Origin: Mesorhizobium loti
GTDB taxonomy: Bacteria; Pseudomonadota; Alphaproteobacteria; Rhizobiales; Rhizobiaceae
Direction: 5' to 3'
DNA: 64,000 nt
NCBI RefSeq assembly: GCF_001510895.1
Contig: NZ_LPWA01000024.1
Span: 1 to 64,000, forward strand
A program made the position numbers and the translations under genes. Positions 35,902 through 49,226 of the stretch are shown piece after piece. The number at the start of each line of letters is the position of its first letter. Position 1 is the first letter of the stretch. Under the pieces are notes generated by a model that saw nothing but the letters and a program-made list of their open reading frames with translations, searched no databases and had not been told where the DNA came from.

Positions 35902-37497
35902 ATGGTTGTAAGCGCCAACAGGCTCGAGCTGCTGCAGATCGCCGATGCGGTCGCGCGTGAAAAGTCGATCGACAAGCAGATCGTCATCGCCGCCATGGCC
36001 GACGCGATCCAGAAGGCGGCGCGCTCGCGTTACGGTCAGGAAACCAACATCCGCGCCGACATCAATCCCAATACGGGCGAGATGAAGCTGCAGCGGCTGA
36101 TGGAAGTGGTCGAGAAGGTCGAGGATTACGCGACGCAGATCGCCCTTTCCACGGCGCGCGAGCGCAACCCCGATGCCCAGCTCGGCGATTTCATCGCCGA
36201 GCAGCTGCCGCCGATGGATTTCGGCCGCATCGCCGCCCAGTCGGCCAAGCAGGTCATCGTCCAGAAGGTGCGCGAGGCCGAGCGCGACCGTCAGTATGAC
36301 GAGTACAAGGACCGTATCGGCGAGATCGTCAACGGCACCGTCAAGCGCGTCGAATACGGCAACGTCATCGTCGATCTCGGCCGCGGCGAGGCGATCATCC
36401 GCCGCGACGAGCTGATCCCGCGCGAGAATTACAAGTATGGCGACCGCGTCCGCGCCTATGTCTATGACGTGCGCCGCGAGCAGCGCGGCCCGCAGATCTT
36501 CCTGTCGCGCACGCATCCGCAGTTCATGGCCAAGCTGTTCACCATGGAAGTGCCGGAAATCTACGACGGCATCATCGAGATCAAGTCGGTCGCCCGCGAT
36601 CCGGGCTCGCGCGCCAAGATCGCCGTTATCTCGCGCGACTCCTCGATCGATCCGGTCGGCGCCTGCGTCGGCATGCGCGGCAGCCGCGTCCAGGCGGTGG
36701 TCGGCGAATTGCAGGGCGAGAAGATCGACATCATTCCGTGGTCGCCTTCGGCCGCTTCCTTCATCGTCAACGCGCTGCAGCCGGCGGAAGTCGCCAAGGT
36801 GGTGCTCGACGAGGACGCCGAGCGCATCGAGGTGGTGGTGCCGGACGACCAGCTGTCGCTGGCCATCGGCCGCCGCGGCCAGAACGTGCGCCTTGCCTCG
36901 CAGCTCACCGGCTGGGATATCGACATCCTGACCGAGCAGGAAGAGAGCGAGCGCCGCCAGAAGGAATTCGTCGAGCGTTCGGCGCTGTTCATGGAAGCCC
37001 TCGACGTCGACGAGATGGTCGGCCAGGTGCTTGCCTCCGAAGGCTTCACCAGCGTCGAGGAGGTCGCCTATGTCGATTCGGGCGAAATCTCCTCGATCGA
37101 CGGCTTCGACGAGGACACCGCCTCGGAAATCCAGTCGCGCGCCCGCGAATATCTGGAGAAGATCGAGGCCGAGCATGACGAGAAGCGCAAGGCGCTGGGC
37201 GTCCAGGACGAGCTGCGTGAGATCCCCGGCATCACCACGGCCATGATGGTGACGCTCGGCGAGGACGGCGTGAAGACGATCGAGGACTTCGCCGGCTATG
37301 CCGCCGATGACCTGATCGGCTGGAAGGAGCGCAAGGACGGCGAGACCAAGGTTTATCCCGGCGTGCTCGCCGATCACGGCGTCTCGCGCGCCGATGCCGA
37401 ACAGATGGTGCTGGCCGCTCGCAAGAAGGTCGGCTGGATTTCCGACGAAGAACTGGCCGCTGAAGACGTCGCGGCCGGCGAAACCGTCGGTGCGTGA
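35902..37497 (+). CDS. nusA: Transcription termination/antitermination factor NusA
   Basis: RNA polymerase elongation factor, 531 residues from ATG 35902, with GGGAGAAAG upstream. Order: N-terminal polymerase-binding domain, S1 domain ([21 protein letters not shown]), two KH domains ([42 protein letters not shown]), and a C-terminal acidic region with helix-hairpin-helix-like repeats. Its transcript leader holds a terminator hairpin, which suggests self-control. Confidence 0.96.
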   Translation: MVVSANRLELLQIADAVAREKSIDKQIVIAAMADAIQKAARSRYGQETNIRADINPNTGEMKLQRLMEVVEKVEDYATQIALSTARERNPDAQLGDFIAEQLPPMDFGRIAAQSAKQVIVQKVREAERDRQYDEYKDRIGEIVNGTVKRVEYGNVIVDLGRGEAIIRRDELIPRENYKYGDRVRAYVYDVRREQRGPQIFLSRTHPQFMAKLFTMEVPEIYDGIIEIKSVARDPGSRAKIAVISRDSSIDPVGACVGMRGSRVQAVVGELQGEKIDIIPWSPSAASFIVNALQPAEVAKVVLDEDAERIEVVVPDDQLSLAIGRRGQNVRLASQLTGWDIDILTEQEESERRQKEFVERSALFMEALDVDEMVGQVLASEGFTSVEEVAYVDSGEISSIDGFDEDTASEIQSRAREYLEKIEAEHDEKRKALGVQDELREIPGITTAMMVTLGEDGVKTIEDFAGYAADDLIGWKERKDGETKVYPGVLADHGVSRADAEQMVLAARKKVGWISDEELAAEDVAAGETVGA

Positions 37498-37520
37498 GGT
37501 GACTACCAATCGCAGGGTCC

Positions 37521-38180
37521 GTGGACGAGATGAACGATCGCACCTGCATCGTCACGCGCAGGCAGGCCGAAGCGGATGAGCTGATCCGCTTCGTCGTCGG
37601 CCCGGATTCGGCCGTCGTTCCTGACATCAAAAGAAATCTGCCCGGCCGCGGTTGCTGGGTCACCGCTGATCGCCTACATATCGACAAGGCAGCGGCGAAG
37701 AACCTGTTTGCCCGCGCCTTCAAGGCGCAGGTCTCGGTTCCCGCCAATCTTGGCGATATGGTCGACGGGCTGCTTTCCCGATCCGCTCTGGGCATGCTGG
37801 GTCTTGCTCGCAAGGCCGGAGCGGTCGTTCTCGGCGCCGCCAAGGTAGAGGCTGCCGTGCGCGACGGGCAGGCGCTCTTCGTGCTGCACGCGGCCGAAGC
37901 CTCGGACGATGGCGTCCGCAAGATCACTCAGGCGCGGCGGGCGACCGTCCATCTCGGCGGCCCCGCCATCCTTGCCTACAAACTTTTCCCCGAGGCCGAG
38001 TTGAGCTTGGCATTGGGGGGTACAAATGTGATACATGCTGCCGTCCTCGCGCAGGACGCGGGTAAGGCGGTTGAGAAGCGCATGGTTGCGCTCGACCGGT
38101 TTCGGGGCGGAACCCCGGACGATTTGGCAATGCTTGCGGCCGTTGCTGACGAAGATGATGCCGCAGAGGATATGGAATGA
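37521..38180 (+). CDS. YlxR (DUF448) RNA-binding protein with L7Ae-like C-terminal domain
   Basis: A 219-residue fusion usual in alphaproteobacteria. The DUF448 part has the RTCIVTRRQ motif and [18 protein letters not shown]; the second half ([23 protein letters not shown]) is an L7Ae/L30e-like RNA-binding fold. GTG 37521 or ATG 37530 may be the start. The stop overlaps the ATG of infB, and the gene keeps its standard place between nusA and infB. Confidence 0.88.
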   Translation: MDEMNDRTCIVTRRQAEADELIRFVVGPDSAVVPDIKRNLPGRGCWVTADRLHIDKAAAKNLFARAFKAQVSVPANLGDMVDGLLSRSALGMLGLARKAGAVVLGAAKVEAAVRDGQALFVLHAAEASDDGVRKITQARRATVHLGGPAILAYKLFPEAELSLALGGTNVIHAAVLAQDAGKAVEKRMVALDRFRGGTPDDLAMLAAVADEDDAAEDME

Positions 38181-40747
38181 GCGATACGAAATCGGGCGAC
38201 GACAAGACGTTGAGCGTTACGCCGAAGAAGACCTTGACGCTGAAGCGCCCCGGCCTCGAGCAGGGCACCGTGCGCCAGAATTTCTCGCACGGCCGCACCA
38301 AGTCGGTCGTGGTCGAGACCAAGAAGCGCAAGTTCTCGCTGCCCGGCGACAAGCCGGAGCCTGTGGCGCCGTCCGTCTTCACGCCGAAGCCCGCCGCCGC
38401 GGCACCTGCGCCAGCCGTGCAGGAAGCGCCGAAGCGCCCCCGCCGCCGGAACGCTCTGGCATGGTGTTGAACGAATTGTCGCGCGGCGAGATGGAAGCGC
38501 GCCGCAGGGCGCTCGAAGGCTCCAAGCGCGTGAGATCGAGGATCGCCAGCGCGCCCAGGAAGAGAGCAAGCGCCGCGCCGAGGAAGAAGAACGCCGCAAG
38601 CGCGAGCGTGAGGACTCCGCGCGCCGTCAGGCCGAGGAAGAAGCGCGCCTCCAGGCCGAGGCCGAGTCCCGCCGCCGGGCAGAGGAAGAGGCCCGCCGCC
38701 GCGCGCCAGTGGCTGCCGATCTCGCCACCGCCGATGACGAGGAGGAGGCCAAGCCGAGGCGTACTGGTGCTGGTGGCGGTGCCGCCGGTGCGCCGGCCCG
38801 CCGCGTTGCCACGCCCGAAGTGGCACGCCCGGCAAAGCCCACCAAGGGCGAGGAAGACCGCCGTCGCGGCAAGCTGACGCTGAATTCGGCGCTGTCGGAC
38901 GAGGATGCCCGCGGCCGTTCGCTGTCGTCGATGCGCCGCCGCCAGGAGAAGTTCAAACGCGCGCTGCACAACGAGCCGCGCGAGAAAGTCATGCGTGAAG
39001 TGATCCTGCCCGAAACCATTACCATCCAGGAATTGGCGCAGCGCATGTCCGAGCGCGCCGTCGACGTGGTCAAGTTCTTCATGAAGCAGGGCCAGATCTT
39101 GAAGCCGGGCGACGTCATCGACGCCGACACGGCCGAGCTGGTCGCTTCCGAATTCGGCCATACGGTTCGCCGCGTCGCTGAGTCGGACATCGAGGAAGGC
39201 CTGTTCAACATCGCCGACCGTGCGGAGGATCTGGTGTCGCGTCCGCCGGTGGTGACCATCATGGGCCATGTCGACCACGGCAAGACCTCGCTGCTCGACG
39301 CCATCCGCAACGCCAATGTCGTCTCCGGAGAGGCCGGCGGCATCACCCAGCATATCGGCGCCTACCAGATCGAGAAAAACGGTCAGAAGATCACCTTCAT
39401 CGACACGCCCGGCCACGCCGCCTTCACGGCGATGCGCGCCCGCGGCGCCCAGGTGACCGACATCGCCGTGCTGGTGGTGGCGGCCGACGACAGCGTGATG
39501 CCGCAGACGATCGAATCGATCAATCACGCCAAGGCGGCTGGCGTCCCGATCATCGTGGCGATCAACAAGATCGATAAGCGTGACGCCGACCCGCAGAAGG
39601 TGCGGACCGAGCTACTGCGCCACGAGGTGTTCGTCGAATCGATGGGCGGCGAGGTGCTGGACGTCGAGGTTTCGGCGACCAAGGGCACCAATCTCGACAA
39701 GCTCTTGGAAGCGATCCTGCTGCAGGCCGAAGTCCTCGACCTCAAGGCCAATCCCGACCGCACCGCCGAAGGCGCGGTCATCGAGGCGCAGTTGGACAAG
39801 GGCCGCGGTCCTGTCGCCACCGTGCTGGTGCAGACCGGCACGCTGATGCCCGGCGACATCATCGTCGCCGGCAACGAGTGGGGCCGTGTTCGCGCGCTGG
39901 TCAACGATCGCGGCGAGCATGTGCCGGAAGCGCCGCCGGCGATGCCGGTCGAAGTGCTCGGCCTCCAGGGCACGCCGCAGGCGGGTGACCGCTTCGCCGT
40001 CGTCAACAACGAGGCGCGCGCGCGTGAGATCACCGAATATCGCCAGCGCCTTGCGCGCGAGAAGGCGGTGGCCAAGCATGCCGGCCAGCGCGGCTCGCTC
40101 GAGCAGATGATGTCTCAGTTGCAGACGAGCGGGCTCAAGGAATTCCCGCTGGTCATCAAGGGCGACGTGCAGGGCTCGATCGAGGCGATCAACGCCGCGC
40201 TGGAAAAGCTCGGCAACGACGAGGTGCGCGCGCGCATCGTCCATGCCGGCGCCGGCGGCATCACCGAAAGCGATGTCTCGCTCGCCGAGACCTCCGGAGC
40301 GGCGATCATCGGCTTCACGTCCGCGCCAATGCGCAGGCGCGCACCGCTGCAGCCGCTGCCGGGATCGAGATCCGCTATTACTCGATCATCTACAACCTCG
40401 TCGACGACGTGAAGGCGGCACTCTCCGGCATGCTCTCGCCGGAGCGGCGCGAGACCTTCATCGGCAATGCCGAGATCCTCGAGATCTTCGACATCAGCAA
40501 AATCGGCAAGATTGCCGGCTGCCGTATCACCGAGGGCAAGGTCGAGCGCGGCGCGGGTGTCCGCCTGATCCGCGACAACGTCGTCGTCCACGAAGGCACT
40601 CTGAAGACGCTCAAGCGCTTCAAGGACGAGGTTTCGGAAGTGCCGGTCGGCCAGGAATGCGGCATGGCCTTCCAGAACTACGAGGACATGCGCGTCGGCG
40701 ACGTCATCGAGTGCTTCCGCGTCGAGATGGTGAGCAGGACGCTCTAA
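38177..40747 (+). CDS. infB: Translation initiation factor IF-2 (three frame breaks)
   Basis: GTPase that places initiator tRNA on the 30S subunit. Segments in three frames join into about 857 residues: N-terminal IF2_assoc region ([20 protein letters not shown]), a charged Arg/Glu-rich linker, the G domain (G1 [10 protein letters not shown]3 DTPGHAAF, G4 NKID), and the C-terminal domains ending at 40747. Base losses are placed at the C5 run 38437-38441, near 38524 (AAGGCGCG to AAGCGCG) and near 40315 (TTCAACGT to TTCACGT). Since IF-2 is essential, these are almost certainly sequence errors. ATG 38177 overlaps the ylxR stop. Confidence 0.93.
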
Positions 40748-40869
40748 ATTCGGATATACTTGCCGAATGACCCGGGTGGCGGCCGAAAGGCTGCCGCCCA
40801 GACCCCCATGCACATTGAGACATGTGGCGCGGTCCCATCCCGCGCTTCACGATTTCAGGACCGAAGAAA

Positions 40870-41295
40870 ATGTCCCGTCCGACACCATCAGGCCCTTCCC
40901 AGCGCATGCTGCGCGTCGGCGAGCAGGTGCGCCATGCGCTTTCCGAGACCCTGCAGCGCGGCGAGATCATCGACCCGGTGATCGAGAACAGCGTCGTCTC
41001 GGTTTCGGAAGTGCGAATGTCACCCGACCTCAAGATCGCCACCGCATTCGTCTCGCCACTCGGCGCCGGCGATGCCGGTTCCGTGGTCGAGGCGCTCAAC
41101 AGACACGCGAAATTCATCCGTGGCCGCGTCTCCGGTGCGCTCAGGCAGATGAAATACATGCCGGAGTTTCGTTTCCGGCTCGATACATCCTTCGACAATT
41201 TCGCCAGGATCAACGAATTGCTGAAGTCGCCCGAAGTCGCGCGCGATCTCGGCCCTGACGATCAGAATAAAAACAACGACAAGGACGAGGAATAA
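40870..41295 (+). CDS. rbfA: Ribosome-binding factor A
   Basis: Late 30S maturation factor, 141 residues from ATG 40870. [20 protein letters not shown], the [21 protein letters not shown] strand and [16 protein letters not shown] are family features. The stop TAA is immediately followed by the GTG of truB, so the two are translationally coupled. Confidence 0.95.
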   Translation: MSRPTPSGPSQRMLRVGEQVRHALSETLQRGEIIDPVIENSVVSVSEVRMSPDLKIATAFVSPLGAGDAGSVVEALNRHAKFIRGRVSGALRQMKYMPEFRFRLDTSFDNFARINELLKSPEVARDLGPDDQNKNNDKDEE

Positions 41296-42252
41296 GTGGC
41301 GCGGCGCGGCAAGAAGAAGGGACGGCCGGTTTCCGGCTGGGTGGTGCTGGACAAACCGGCCGGCATGGGCTCGACCGAGGCGGTCTCCAAGATCAAATGG
41401 CTGTTCCAGGCGGAGAAGGCCGGCCATGCCGGCACGCTCGATCCGCTGGCCTCCGGCATGCTGCCGATCGCGCTCGGCGAGGCGACCAAGACCGTGCCTT
41501 ACGTGCAGGATGGCGCCAAGATCTACCGCTTCACCGTCGCCTGGGGCGAGGAGCGCTCGACTGACGACCTCGAAGGCCCGGTGACGAACAGCTCCGCCCG
41601 GCGCCCGTCCGAGGCCGAGGTGAGGGCGCTGCTGCCGAAATACACCGGCGTCATCATGCAGACGCCGCCGCAATTCTCGGCCATCAAGATCGCCGGCGAA
41701 CGCGCCTACGACCTTGCCCGCGACGGCGAGACGGTCGACATCCCCGCGCGAGAGATCGAGATCGGCCGCTTGGACATTGTCGAGCATGCTGCCGACAAAA
41801 CCGTCTTCGAAGTCGAATGCGGCAAGGGCACCTATGTGCGCTCGCTGGCGCGCGACATGGGCCGCGATTTGGGCTGCTTCGGTCACATCGCCGAGCTGCG
41901 CCGCGTCGAGGTCGAGCCTTTCACGGCAGAGGACTTTGTCACCGTCTCCGAGCTCGAGGCGGCGCGCTTCGGCGGCAAGACTGACGACGATACGGGCGAA
42001 GAGGCTCCAATCGATTTCGACGCCATCGACGCTCTGCTGGTTGACACCGCCGCTGCCCTCGATTGCCTGCCGCAGGTTGCGGTCAGCGACGACGCGGCAA
42101 CGAAGATCCGCCTCGGCAATCCGGTCATCATCCGTGGCCGCGACGCACCGGTCGAGGCCGAGGAGGCTTGCGCCACCGCGCGGGGCAAGCTCGTCGCCAT
42201 CGGTGCCATCGAGCAGGGCATGTTCAAGCCCAAGCGGGTCTTTGCCGGGTAG
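41296..42252 (+). CDS. truB: tRNA pseudouridine(55) synthase
   Basis: Makes pseudouridine 55 in the T-loop of tRNAs; 318 residues. The catalytic aspartate is D49 in [19 protein letters not shown]. Other family segments are [44 protein letters not shown] and [12 protein letters not shown]. Start is GTG 41296, directly after the rbfA stop. Confidence 0.96.
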   Translation: MARRGKKKGRPVSGWVVLDKPAGMGSTEAVSKIKWLFQAEKAGHAGTLDPLASGMLPIALGEATKTVPYVQDGAKIYRFTVAWGEERSTDDLEGPVTNSSARRPSEAEVRALLPKYTGVIMQTPPQFSAIKIAGERAYDLARDGETVDIPAREIEIGRLDIVEHAADKTVFEVECGKGTYVRSLARDMGRDLGCFGHIAELRRVEVEPFTAEDFVTVSELEAARFGGKTDDDTGEEAPIDFDAIDALLVDTAAALDCLPQVAVSDDAATKIRLGNPVIIRGRDAPVEAEEACATARGKLVAIGAIEQGMFKPKRVFAG

Positions 42253-42314
42253 TAGCGCTCGGCTAATCTCGGGTCGACGGTTGCGCCCCGAGGAGATCAT
42301 GGCCCAGAGGAATC

Positions 42315-43407
42315 ATGGCAAAGGCTGATACCGCCAGGACACGGGCGCCGCTGAAACCCGCCGGCCGCCGGTCGGGGCATCGCCGGGCACGCTGATCGCC
42401 GATCCGGCGGCGCGGCGCAGCGAGCTCAGGCTGACGCTGATCTCGCCCGAAAATTCAAGACCATCGACAATGCCAGCATTGACGATCTCAACACCCACTG
42501 CGACCGCTGGCCTGTCGTCTGGCTCGACTGCACCGGACTTGCCAACATCCCGCTGATCGAGGAGATCGGGCGGATCTTCAACCTGCATCCGCTGGCCCTG
42601 GAGGACGTCGTCAACACCGGCCAGCGGCCGAAGGTGGATTTCTTCGAGGATCACGCCTTCGTCGCAATGCGCATGATCGACGACGTCACCGCCCATCGCT
42701 ACGAGCAGATCGCGGTGTTTTTCGGCAAGAACTTCGTCGTCACCTTCCAGGAGCGCGAGGGCGACCCGTTCGATCCGGTGCGCAAGCGCATCGCGGCGGC
42801 CATGCCCAACCGGCTGCGCTCGCGCGACGCCGACTATCTGGCCTACGCGCTGATCGATGCCATCGTCGACAGCTATTTCCCGCCGATCGAGGCGGCGAGC
42901 GAACAGGTCGACGGCATCGAGGACCAGATGCTGAACACGCCGCACAAGCACCAGATGCGGCAGCTTCACGAGTTGCGGCGCGACGCCAACGTGCTGAAGG
43001 GCGTGCTGTGGCCGATGCGCGATGCGCTGGCGACGCTGATCCGCAACGACGTGCCCTTCGTGAAGGCCGAGACCAAGATCTTCTTCAACGACACGCTCGA
43101 CCATTCGCTGCGCCTGATCGAGCTGGTCGAGAACCAGCGTGATATGCTGACCGGCCTGATCGAAATGCACCTGTCGCTGACCCAGGCGCGCACCAACGAT
43201 GTCATTTCCTATCTGACGATCGTGTCGGTGATCTTCATGCCGCTCACTTTCCTCGTCGGTGTCTGGGGCATGAATTTCGAGCCGGAAAGCTCGCCCTGGA
43301 ACATGCCTGAGCTGAAGTCTTATTATGGCTACCCGGCGGCACTGTTATTCATGCTGGTCGTCGCGGTCGGGCTCGTCGCCTTCTTCAAATGGAAGAAGTG
43401 GCTGTAG
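42315..43407 (+). CDS. CorA-family magnesium/cobalt transporter (two frame breaks)
   Basis: Inner-membrane divalent cation channel of the CorA/2-TM-GxN group. The readable part from 42634 has a long helical stalk and two C-terminal helices, with the pore signature at FLVGVWGMNFEPESSPWNMPEL (GMN) and a Lys-rich cytoplasmic end (FFKWKKWL). The N-terminus starts at ATG 42315 after AGAGGA, and needs two restored bases, near 42361-42368 and in the TT of 42454-42455 (LISPENFKTIDNASIDDLN). The repaired length is 364 residues. It lies between truB and rpsO, which are adjacent in many relatives. Confidence 0.88.
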
Positions 43408-43596
43408 CAGCAGAACCCTCTGTTTTTGCGACAAGACCTGCGACAAGCCGGCTTGACAATTAGGCTGGCGTTTTGCCGGAAATTGCACTATATGCGCCGC
43501 AGCTTCGCGCCTTGACGCGTTGCTTGCACCGGCCCCTGCTGGACGACATCCCGGCTGAGGGCGTCCCGTTTCCTCGAACAGATAAGGAAAAACACG

Positions 43597-43866
43597 ATGT
43601 CGATTACTGCCGATCGCAAGAAGGAATTGATGACCGAATTCGCAACCGCCAAGGGCGATACCGGATCCCCGGAAGTCCAGGTTGCCATCCTTTCCGAGCG
43701 CATCAAGAACCTGACGGAGCACTTCAAGGACCACAAGAAGGATAACCATTCCCGCCGTGGCCTGCTTGCTCTCGTCTCCCAGCGCCGCAGCCTGCTTGAT
43801 TACCTCAAGCGCAAGGACGACGCGCGCTATCAGACGCTGATCGACAAGCTCGGTCTGCGTCGCTAA
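43597..43866 (+). CDS. rpsO: 30S ribosomal protein S15
   Basis: Small-subunit protein uS15, 89 residues, the standard length. [40 protein letters not shown] and [20 protein letters not shown] are unmistakable. It precedes pnp as in most bacteria, with a strong hairpin between. Confidence 0.98.
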   Translation: MSITADRKKELMTEFATAKGDTGSPEVQVAILSERIKNLTEHFKDHKKDNHSRRGLLALVSQRRSLLDYLKRKDDARYQTLIDKLGLRR

Positions 43867-44235
43867 CGAATTGACCGGCGGGCTCTCTCTGCGGAGGGCC
43901 CGCCGGTCGCGCATTGGCGCATCGGATGGTCCGGTGTTCCGATGCTGAAAACGAAATTTGCATTCGCGCATGGCGCGTTCCGGAAACAAGGGTTTTCGGC
44001 GTCATGCGCAAGGCCGGCCCGACCGGTCGGCCAGACCCGGTTCCGGGAGTGCAGAGGGCAACTCGGAACCGCCCATGGACGGTCATGGGGCAGGATTGCA
44101 GGATGCTCGCTCGGCTGTTGCCGGACCTATCGAGCTTCCCGTTGTCTTGCCCGTGGCTGCCCGAAGGAAGCCAGGGAAGGGATGATCCGCGACCGTTGAG
44201 ACGGCGTGGCCCTTTCCGCATATGAAGGACAAGAT
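43867..44235 (+). other. rpsO-pnp intergenic region
   Basis: 369 bases without a supportable gene. It begins with the 11-base hairpin at 43873-43908, followed by a small palindrome (gcatcgg...ccgatgc, 43919-43945). A 103-codon open frame at 43914-44225 has no ribosome binding site and no recognisable features. GAAGGAC at 44224-44230 is the pnp binding site. Confidence 0.6.
43873..43908 (+). other. Strong hairpin after rpsO
   Basis: Perfect 11-base stem, GACCGGCGGGC with GCCCGCCGGTC, and a 14-base loop, seven bases after the rpsO stop. No T run follows, so it is more likely an RNA-stabilising or RNase-processing structure than a complete terminator, comparable in place to the rpsO-pnp processing hairpins of enterobacteria. 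Confidence 0.7.
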
Positions 44236-46385
<2,150 letters not shown>

Positions 46386-46400
46386 TCTGCGTTACCAGAG

Positions 46401-46443
46401 CATGATCCCGAAAAGTGGAATCCGGTTTTCGGAAAAGATCATG
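46401..46443. repeat. Palindromic repeat, family C, second copy
   Basis: catgatcccgaaaa at left and ttttcggaaaagatcatg at right, nearly identical to the copy at 23674-23715. It follows the pnp stop by 15 bases. Confidence 0.7.
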
Positions 46444-46509
46444 CCCAAACAAACAGATAGAGCCCCATCCCGATTTCATCGGGATGGAACAAGGCTCGGG
46501 ATAATCGAG

Positions 46510-46540
46510 ACGGGCGCGCCGCAAGGTCCGCCCGTTTTTG
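46510..46540 (+). terminator. Intrinsic terminator of the rpsO-pnp transcript
   Basis: Stem ACGGGCG/CGCCCGT with a 12-base loop, followed by a run of five T's. A further hairpin (catcccgatttcatcgggatg, 46468-46488) precedes it. It lies between pnp and rsmC. Confidence 0.75.
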
Positions 46541-46557
46541 TTTGAAGAGTTGTGTGA

Positions 46558-47565
46558 ATGGCCTCAGAGCCGCTGAAGACGCTGTTTTTTCCGTTCGAGG
46601 CCGAGGCGCTCCCTTTGCCGCGAAAGGATGCTCGCGTGCTGTTCCTGGGTGCCGAGCCCGGCTTCCGCTTGCCTGCCGGCTTCGACGCCGGGCTGCGTCT
46701 CGTGCAGGGCTTCCGGCCGCATTTTCGCGCCCTGCAGGCGGCCGGCTATACAGTCACGCCGCGGGCGGAAGGGTCCGGCTTCGACGCGGCCCTGGTGCTG
46801 GCCGGCCGGCATCGCGGCCAGAATGAGCTGCGGGTCGCGCAAGCCATCGAGCGCGTGGCGCCGGGAGGGCTGATCGTCGTCGCCGGCGGCAAGGACGATG
46901 GCATCGACAGCCTGCGCAAGCGCATCGACGCGCTGGTATCGCTTGAGGCGCACCTGCCGAAACATCACGGCGTCGCCTTCTGGTTCCGCCAGGCCGGCAT
47001 GGACGCGGCCCGGGCGCTTCGCGCCGCCAACCCCGACCTCGTCGTCGAAGGACGCTTCCGCACCGCGCCCGGCATGTTTTCGTTTGATCGGATCGACGCC
47101 GGCTCCAAGCTGCTCGCCGCGCACCTGCCCGACGGTCTCGGCGGCAACGTCGCCGATTTTTGCGCCGGCTGGGGCTATCTGGCGGCGGAGGTGGCGGAAC
47201 GTTCGAGGGGCCTCTCCGGTCTCGACCTCTACGAAGCGGATTTCGAAGCCCTGGAAGCGGCCAGGATCAATGTCCACGCTGATCCAGCGCCACGTTTCTT
47301 GTGGACCGATCTGCTGACCGAAACCGTCGAACGACGCTATGACGCAGTCGTCATGAACCCGCCTTTTCACAGCGGCCGGGCGGCGGAGCCGGGCATCGGC
47401 GCCGACATGATCCGCGCGGCGTCGAAGGCGCTGAAGCCAGGAGGGCGGCTGGTCATGGTCGCCAATCGCCAGCTTCCTTACGAGGAGGTGCTGGCGGCCA
47501 CGTTCTCCAGCCACGCCGAAGTCGCGCGCGACGGCATGTTCAAGGTGTTTTCGGCGCGGCGCTGA
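46558..47565 (+). CDS. rsmC: Class I SAM-dependent methyltransferase, RsmC/RlmG type
   Basis: Probable 16S rRNA guanine-1207 N2-methyltransferase, 335 residues. An N-terminal methyltransferase-like domain without SAM motif is followed by the catalytic domain: VADFCAGWGYLAAEVAE (SAM loop), LYEADFEALEAAR, and the NPPF active-site motif in AVVMNPPFHSG. This two-domain layout is typical of RsmC. The exact rRNA target is inferred. Confidence 0.85.
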   Translation: MASEPLKTLFFPFEAEALPLPRKDARVLFLGAEPGFRLPAGFDAGLRLVQGFRPHFRALQAAGYTVTPRAEGSGFDAALVLAGRHRGQNELRVAQAIERVAPGGLIVVAGGKDDGIDSLRKRIDALVSLEAHLPKHHGVAFWFRQAGMDAARALRAANPDLVVEGRFRTAPGMFSFDRIDAGSKLLAAHLPDGLGGNVADFCAGWGYLAAEVAERSRGLSGLDLYEADFEALEAARINVHADPAPRFLWTDLLTETVERRYDAVVMNPPFHSGRAAEPGIGADMIRAASKALKPGGRLVMVANRQLPYEEVLAATFSSHAEVARDGMFKVFSARR

Positions 47566-47570
47566 GGCGG

Positions 47571-49124
47571 TTACTGCAGGCTGACGAGGCGTGCTGGTTC
47601 GCGCGTAGTGTGGGCGGGTCGCGTCTGGCCGAGCTCGATCTTGAGCGGCGCAGGACGTCCGAACAGATAGCCCTGCACCACCTCGCAGCCGGCGGCTCTG
47701 AGCAGCGTTGCCTGGTTCTCGGTCTCGACGCCTTCGGCGATGATGCCGACGCCCAGCGCCCGCGACAGCCCGACGATGGTCGAGACCACGGCGCCCGAGC
47801 TGGAGTCGGTGTCGATGCGGCTGACGAAGGAGCGGTCGATCTTCAGCTTGCCGAACGAGAAGTCGATCAGATAGCTCAGATTGGAGTAGCCGGTGCCGAA
47901 ATCGTCGACGGCCACCGAGATGCCCATATCGGCGAGCTGCTTGAGGATGACGGCCGCGCGGTCGCGGTCCTGCATCATCGCCGTTTCGGTGACCTCGAGC
48001 TCCAGCCGCGACGGCTTGATGCCGGTCGATGCCATCGTCTCGCGCACGATGCCGACGAAGTCCTTGGTCATGAACTGGACCGGCGAGATGTTGACGGCGA
48101 CGAAGCAATCCTGTGGCAGATACTGGGCGTCGCTGCAGGCCTTGCGCAGCACCCATTCGCCGATCGGGTTGATCATGCCGGTTTCCTCGGCGATCGGAAT
48201 GAACTCCATCGGCGGGATCATGCCGCGTTCCGGATGCTTCCACCGGATCAGCGCTTCGTAGCCGACGACACGGCCGCTCGGCAGGTCGAATTGCGGCTGG
48301 TAGTGGAGACTGAAGTCGCCGCGGTCGAAGGCGGTCTTCAGCTCGGATTCGATCCATTGCCGGTAGTCCGCCACCCGCCCCATATCGGCATGGAAAACCG
48401 ACCAGTTGCCGATGCCGCTTGCGCGCGCATTCTGCAGCGCCAGGTTCGAGCGGCGAAGGACGAGCACCGGATCGACGCCGTCCTTCGGCATTGCCACGAT
48501 ACCGACGGACATGCTGACGGACTGCAGGTGCGTCTGGAGCTGGTAGGGTTCCATCATCTCGTTGAAGAGTTTTTCGAGGAACCGTTCGAGCGATCCACGG
48601 ATCTCGCGGTCCGGCAGCAACACGGCGAATTCGCCGGCGCCGAGCCGCCCGATTACGGCATCCTCCGGCATGCTCTCCTTCAGCCTTTTGGTGAAGGCGC
48701 GGATCAACTCGTCGCCATGGCTGTAGCCGATGGCATCGTTGATCTGCTTGAAGCGGTCGATGTCGACGTCGATCAAATAGACCGGTTCGCCGGTCTCTAT
48801 CGTTTCCGCTGCCGCCGCCGCCACCTTTCCGACGATCGCCTGGCGCGTCAGCAGGCCGGTCATCTTGTCGAAATGCGTCTCCTTGAAGACATATTCGGCC
48901 GATTCATCAACGCCTGCGAAGAAGGACATGGCGGCGCCGCCGGCGGAAAGGGCGCACAACGCGGCGATAATGCCCGCCATCGTCTCAGCAGACATGCCGG
49001 CCAGGCCGTCACCGAAGCCGAAGCGCAGCCCCCAGAGCCCGAGGATAAAACTGCCCATGCCCGAGCTGGCGATGGTGATCAGCCGGAACAGCGGTGTTCG
49101 CTTCGGGTTGCTGACTGGAGGCAT
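47571..49124 (-). CDS. EAL-domain cyclic-di-GMP phosphodiesterase with degenerate GGDEF domain
   Basis: Membrane-bound signalling protein of 517 residues. Two N-terminal helices (SSGMGSFILGLWGLRFGFG; AGIIAALCALSAGGAAMSFF) precede a GGDEF domain whose active-site motif is GAGEF (162-166), so cyclase activity is unlikely. The EAL domain is complete: EAL at 290-292 in GYEALIRW, VNISPVQF, ELEVTETAMM, VDDFGTGYSNL, KIDRSFV and AEGVET. It is therefore expected to hydrolyse cyclic-di-GMP, possibly with the GGDEF part as a sensor. It converges with rsmC, five bases apart. Confidence 0.9.
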   Translation of the reverse strand: MPPVSNPKRTPLFRLITIASSGMGSFILGLWGLRFGFGDGLAGMSAETMAGIIAALCALSAGGAAMSFFAGVDESAEYVFKETHFDKMTGLLTRQAIVGKVAAAAAETIETGEPVYLIDVDIDRFKQINDAIGYSHGDELIRAFTKRLKESMPEDAVIGRLGAGEFAVLLPDREIRGSLERFLEKLFNEMMEPYQLQTHLQSVSMSVGIVAMPKDGVDPVLVLRRSNLALQNARASGIGNWSVFHADMGRVADYRQWIESELKTAFDRGDFSLHYQPQFDLPSGRVVGYEALIRWKHPERGMIPPMEFIPIAEETGMINPIGEWVLRKACSDAQYLPQDCFVAVNISPVQFMTKDFVGIVRETMASTGIKPSRLELEVTETAMMQDRDRAAVILKQLADMGISVAVDDFGTGYSNLSYLIDFSFGKLKIDRSFVSRIDTDSSSGAVVSTIVGLSRALGVGIIAEGVETENQATLLRAAGCEVVQGYLFGRPAPLKIELGQTRPAHTTREPARLVSLQ

Positions 49125-49226
49125 GCAAGGTCCCTGAACTACAGGGCCTTCTAGCGGATCTCTCCTTAAAATGAGTTTCCGCCGATGAATCCAATTTTAC
49201 TGGAAAGTATTTTTTGCGTTAGCGAA

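Noticed and set aside
43453..43493. rpsO promoter from TTGACA (43453) and CTATAT (43488)
   Set aside because: The spacer would be 29 bases, too long for a housekeeping promoter.
43914..44225. Possible 103-residue protein between rpsO and pnp
   Set aside because: No ribosome binding site, composition unlike a protein, overlaps small palindromes and the region leading into pnp.
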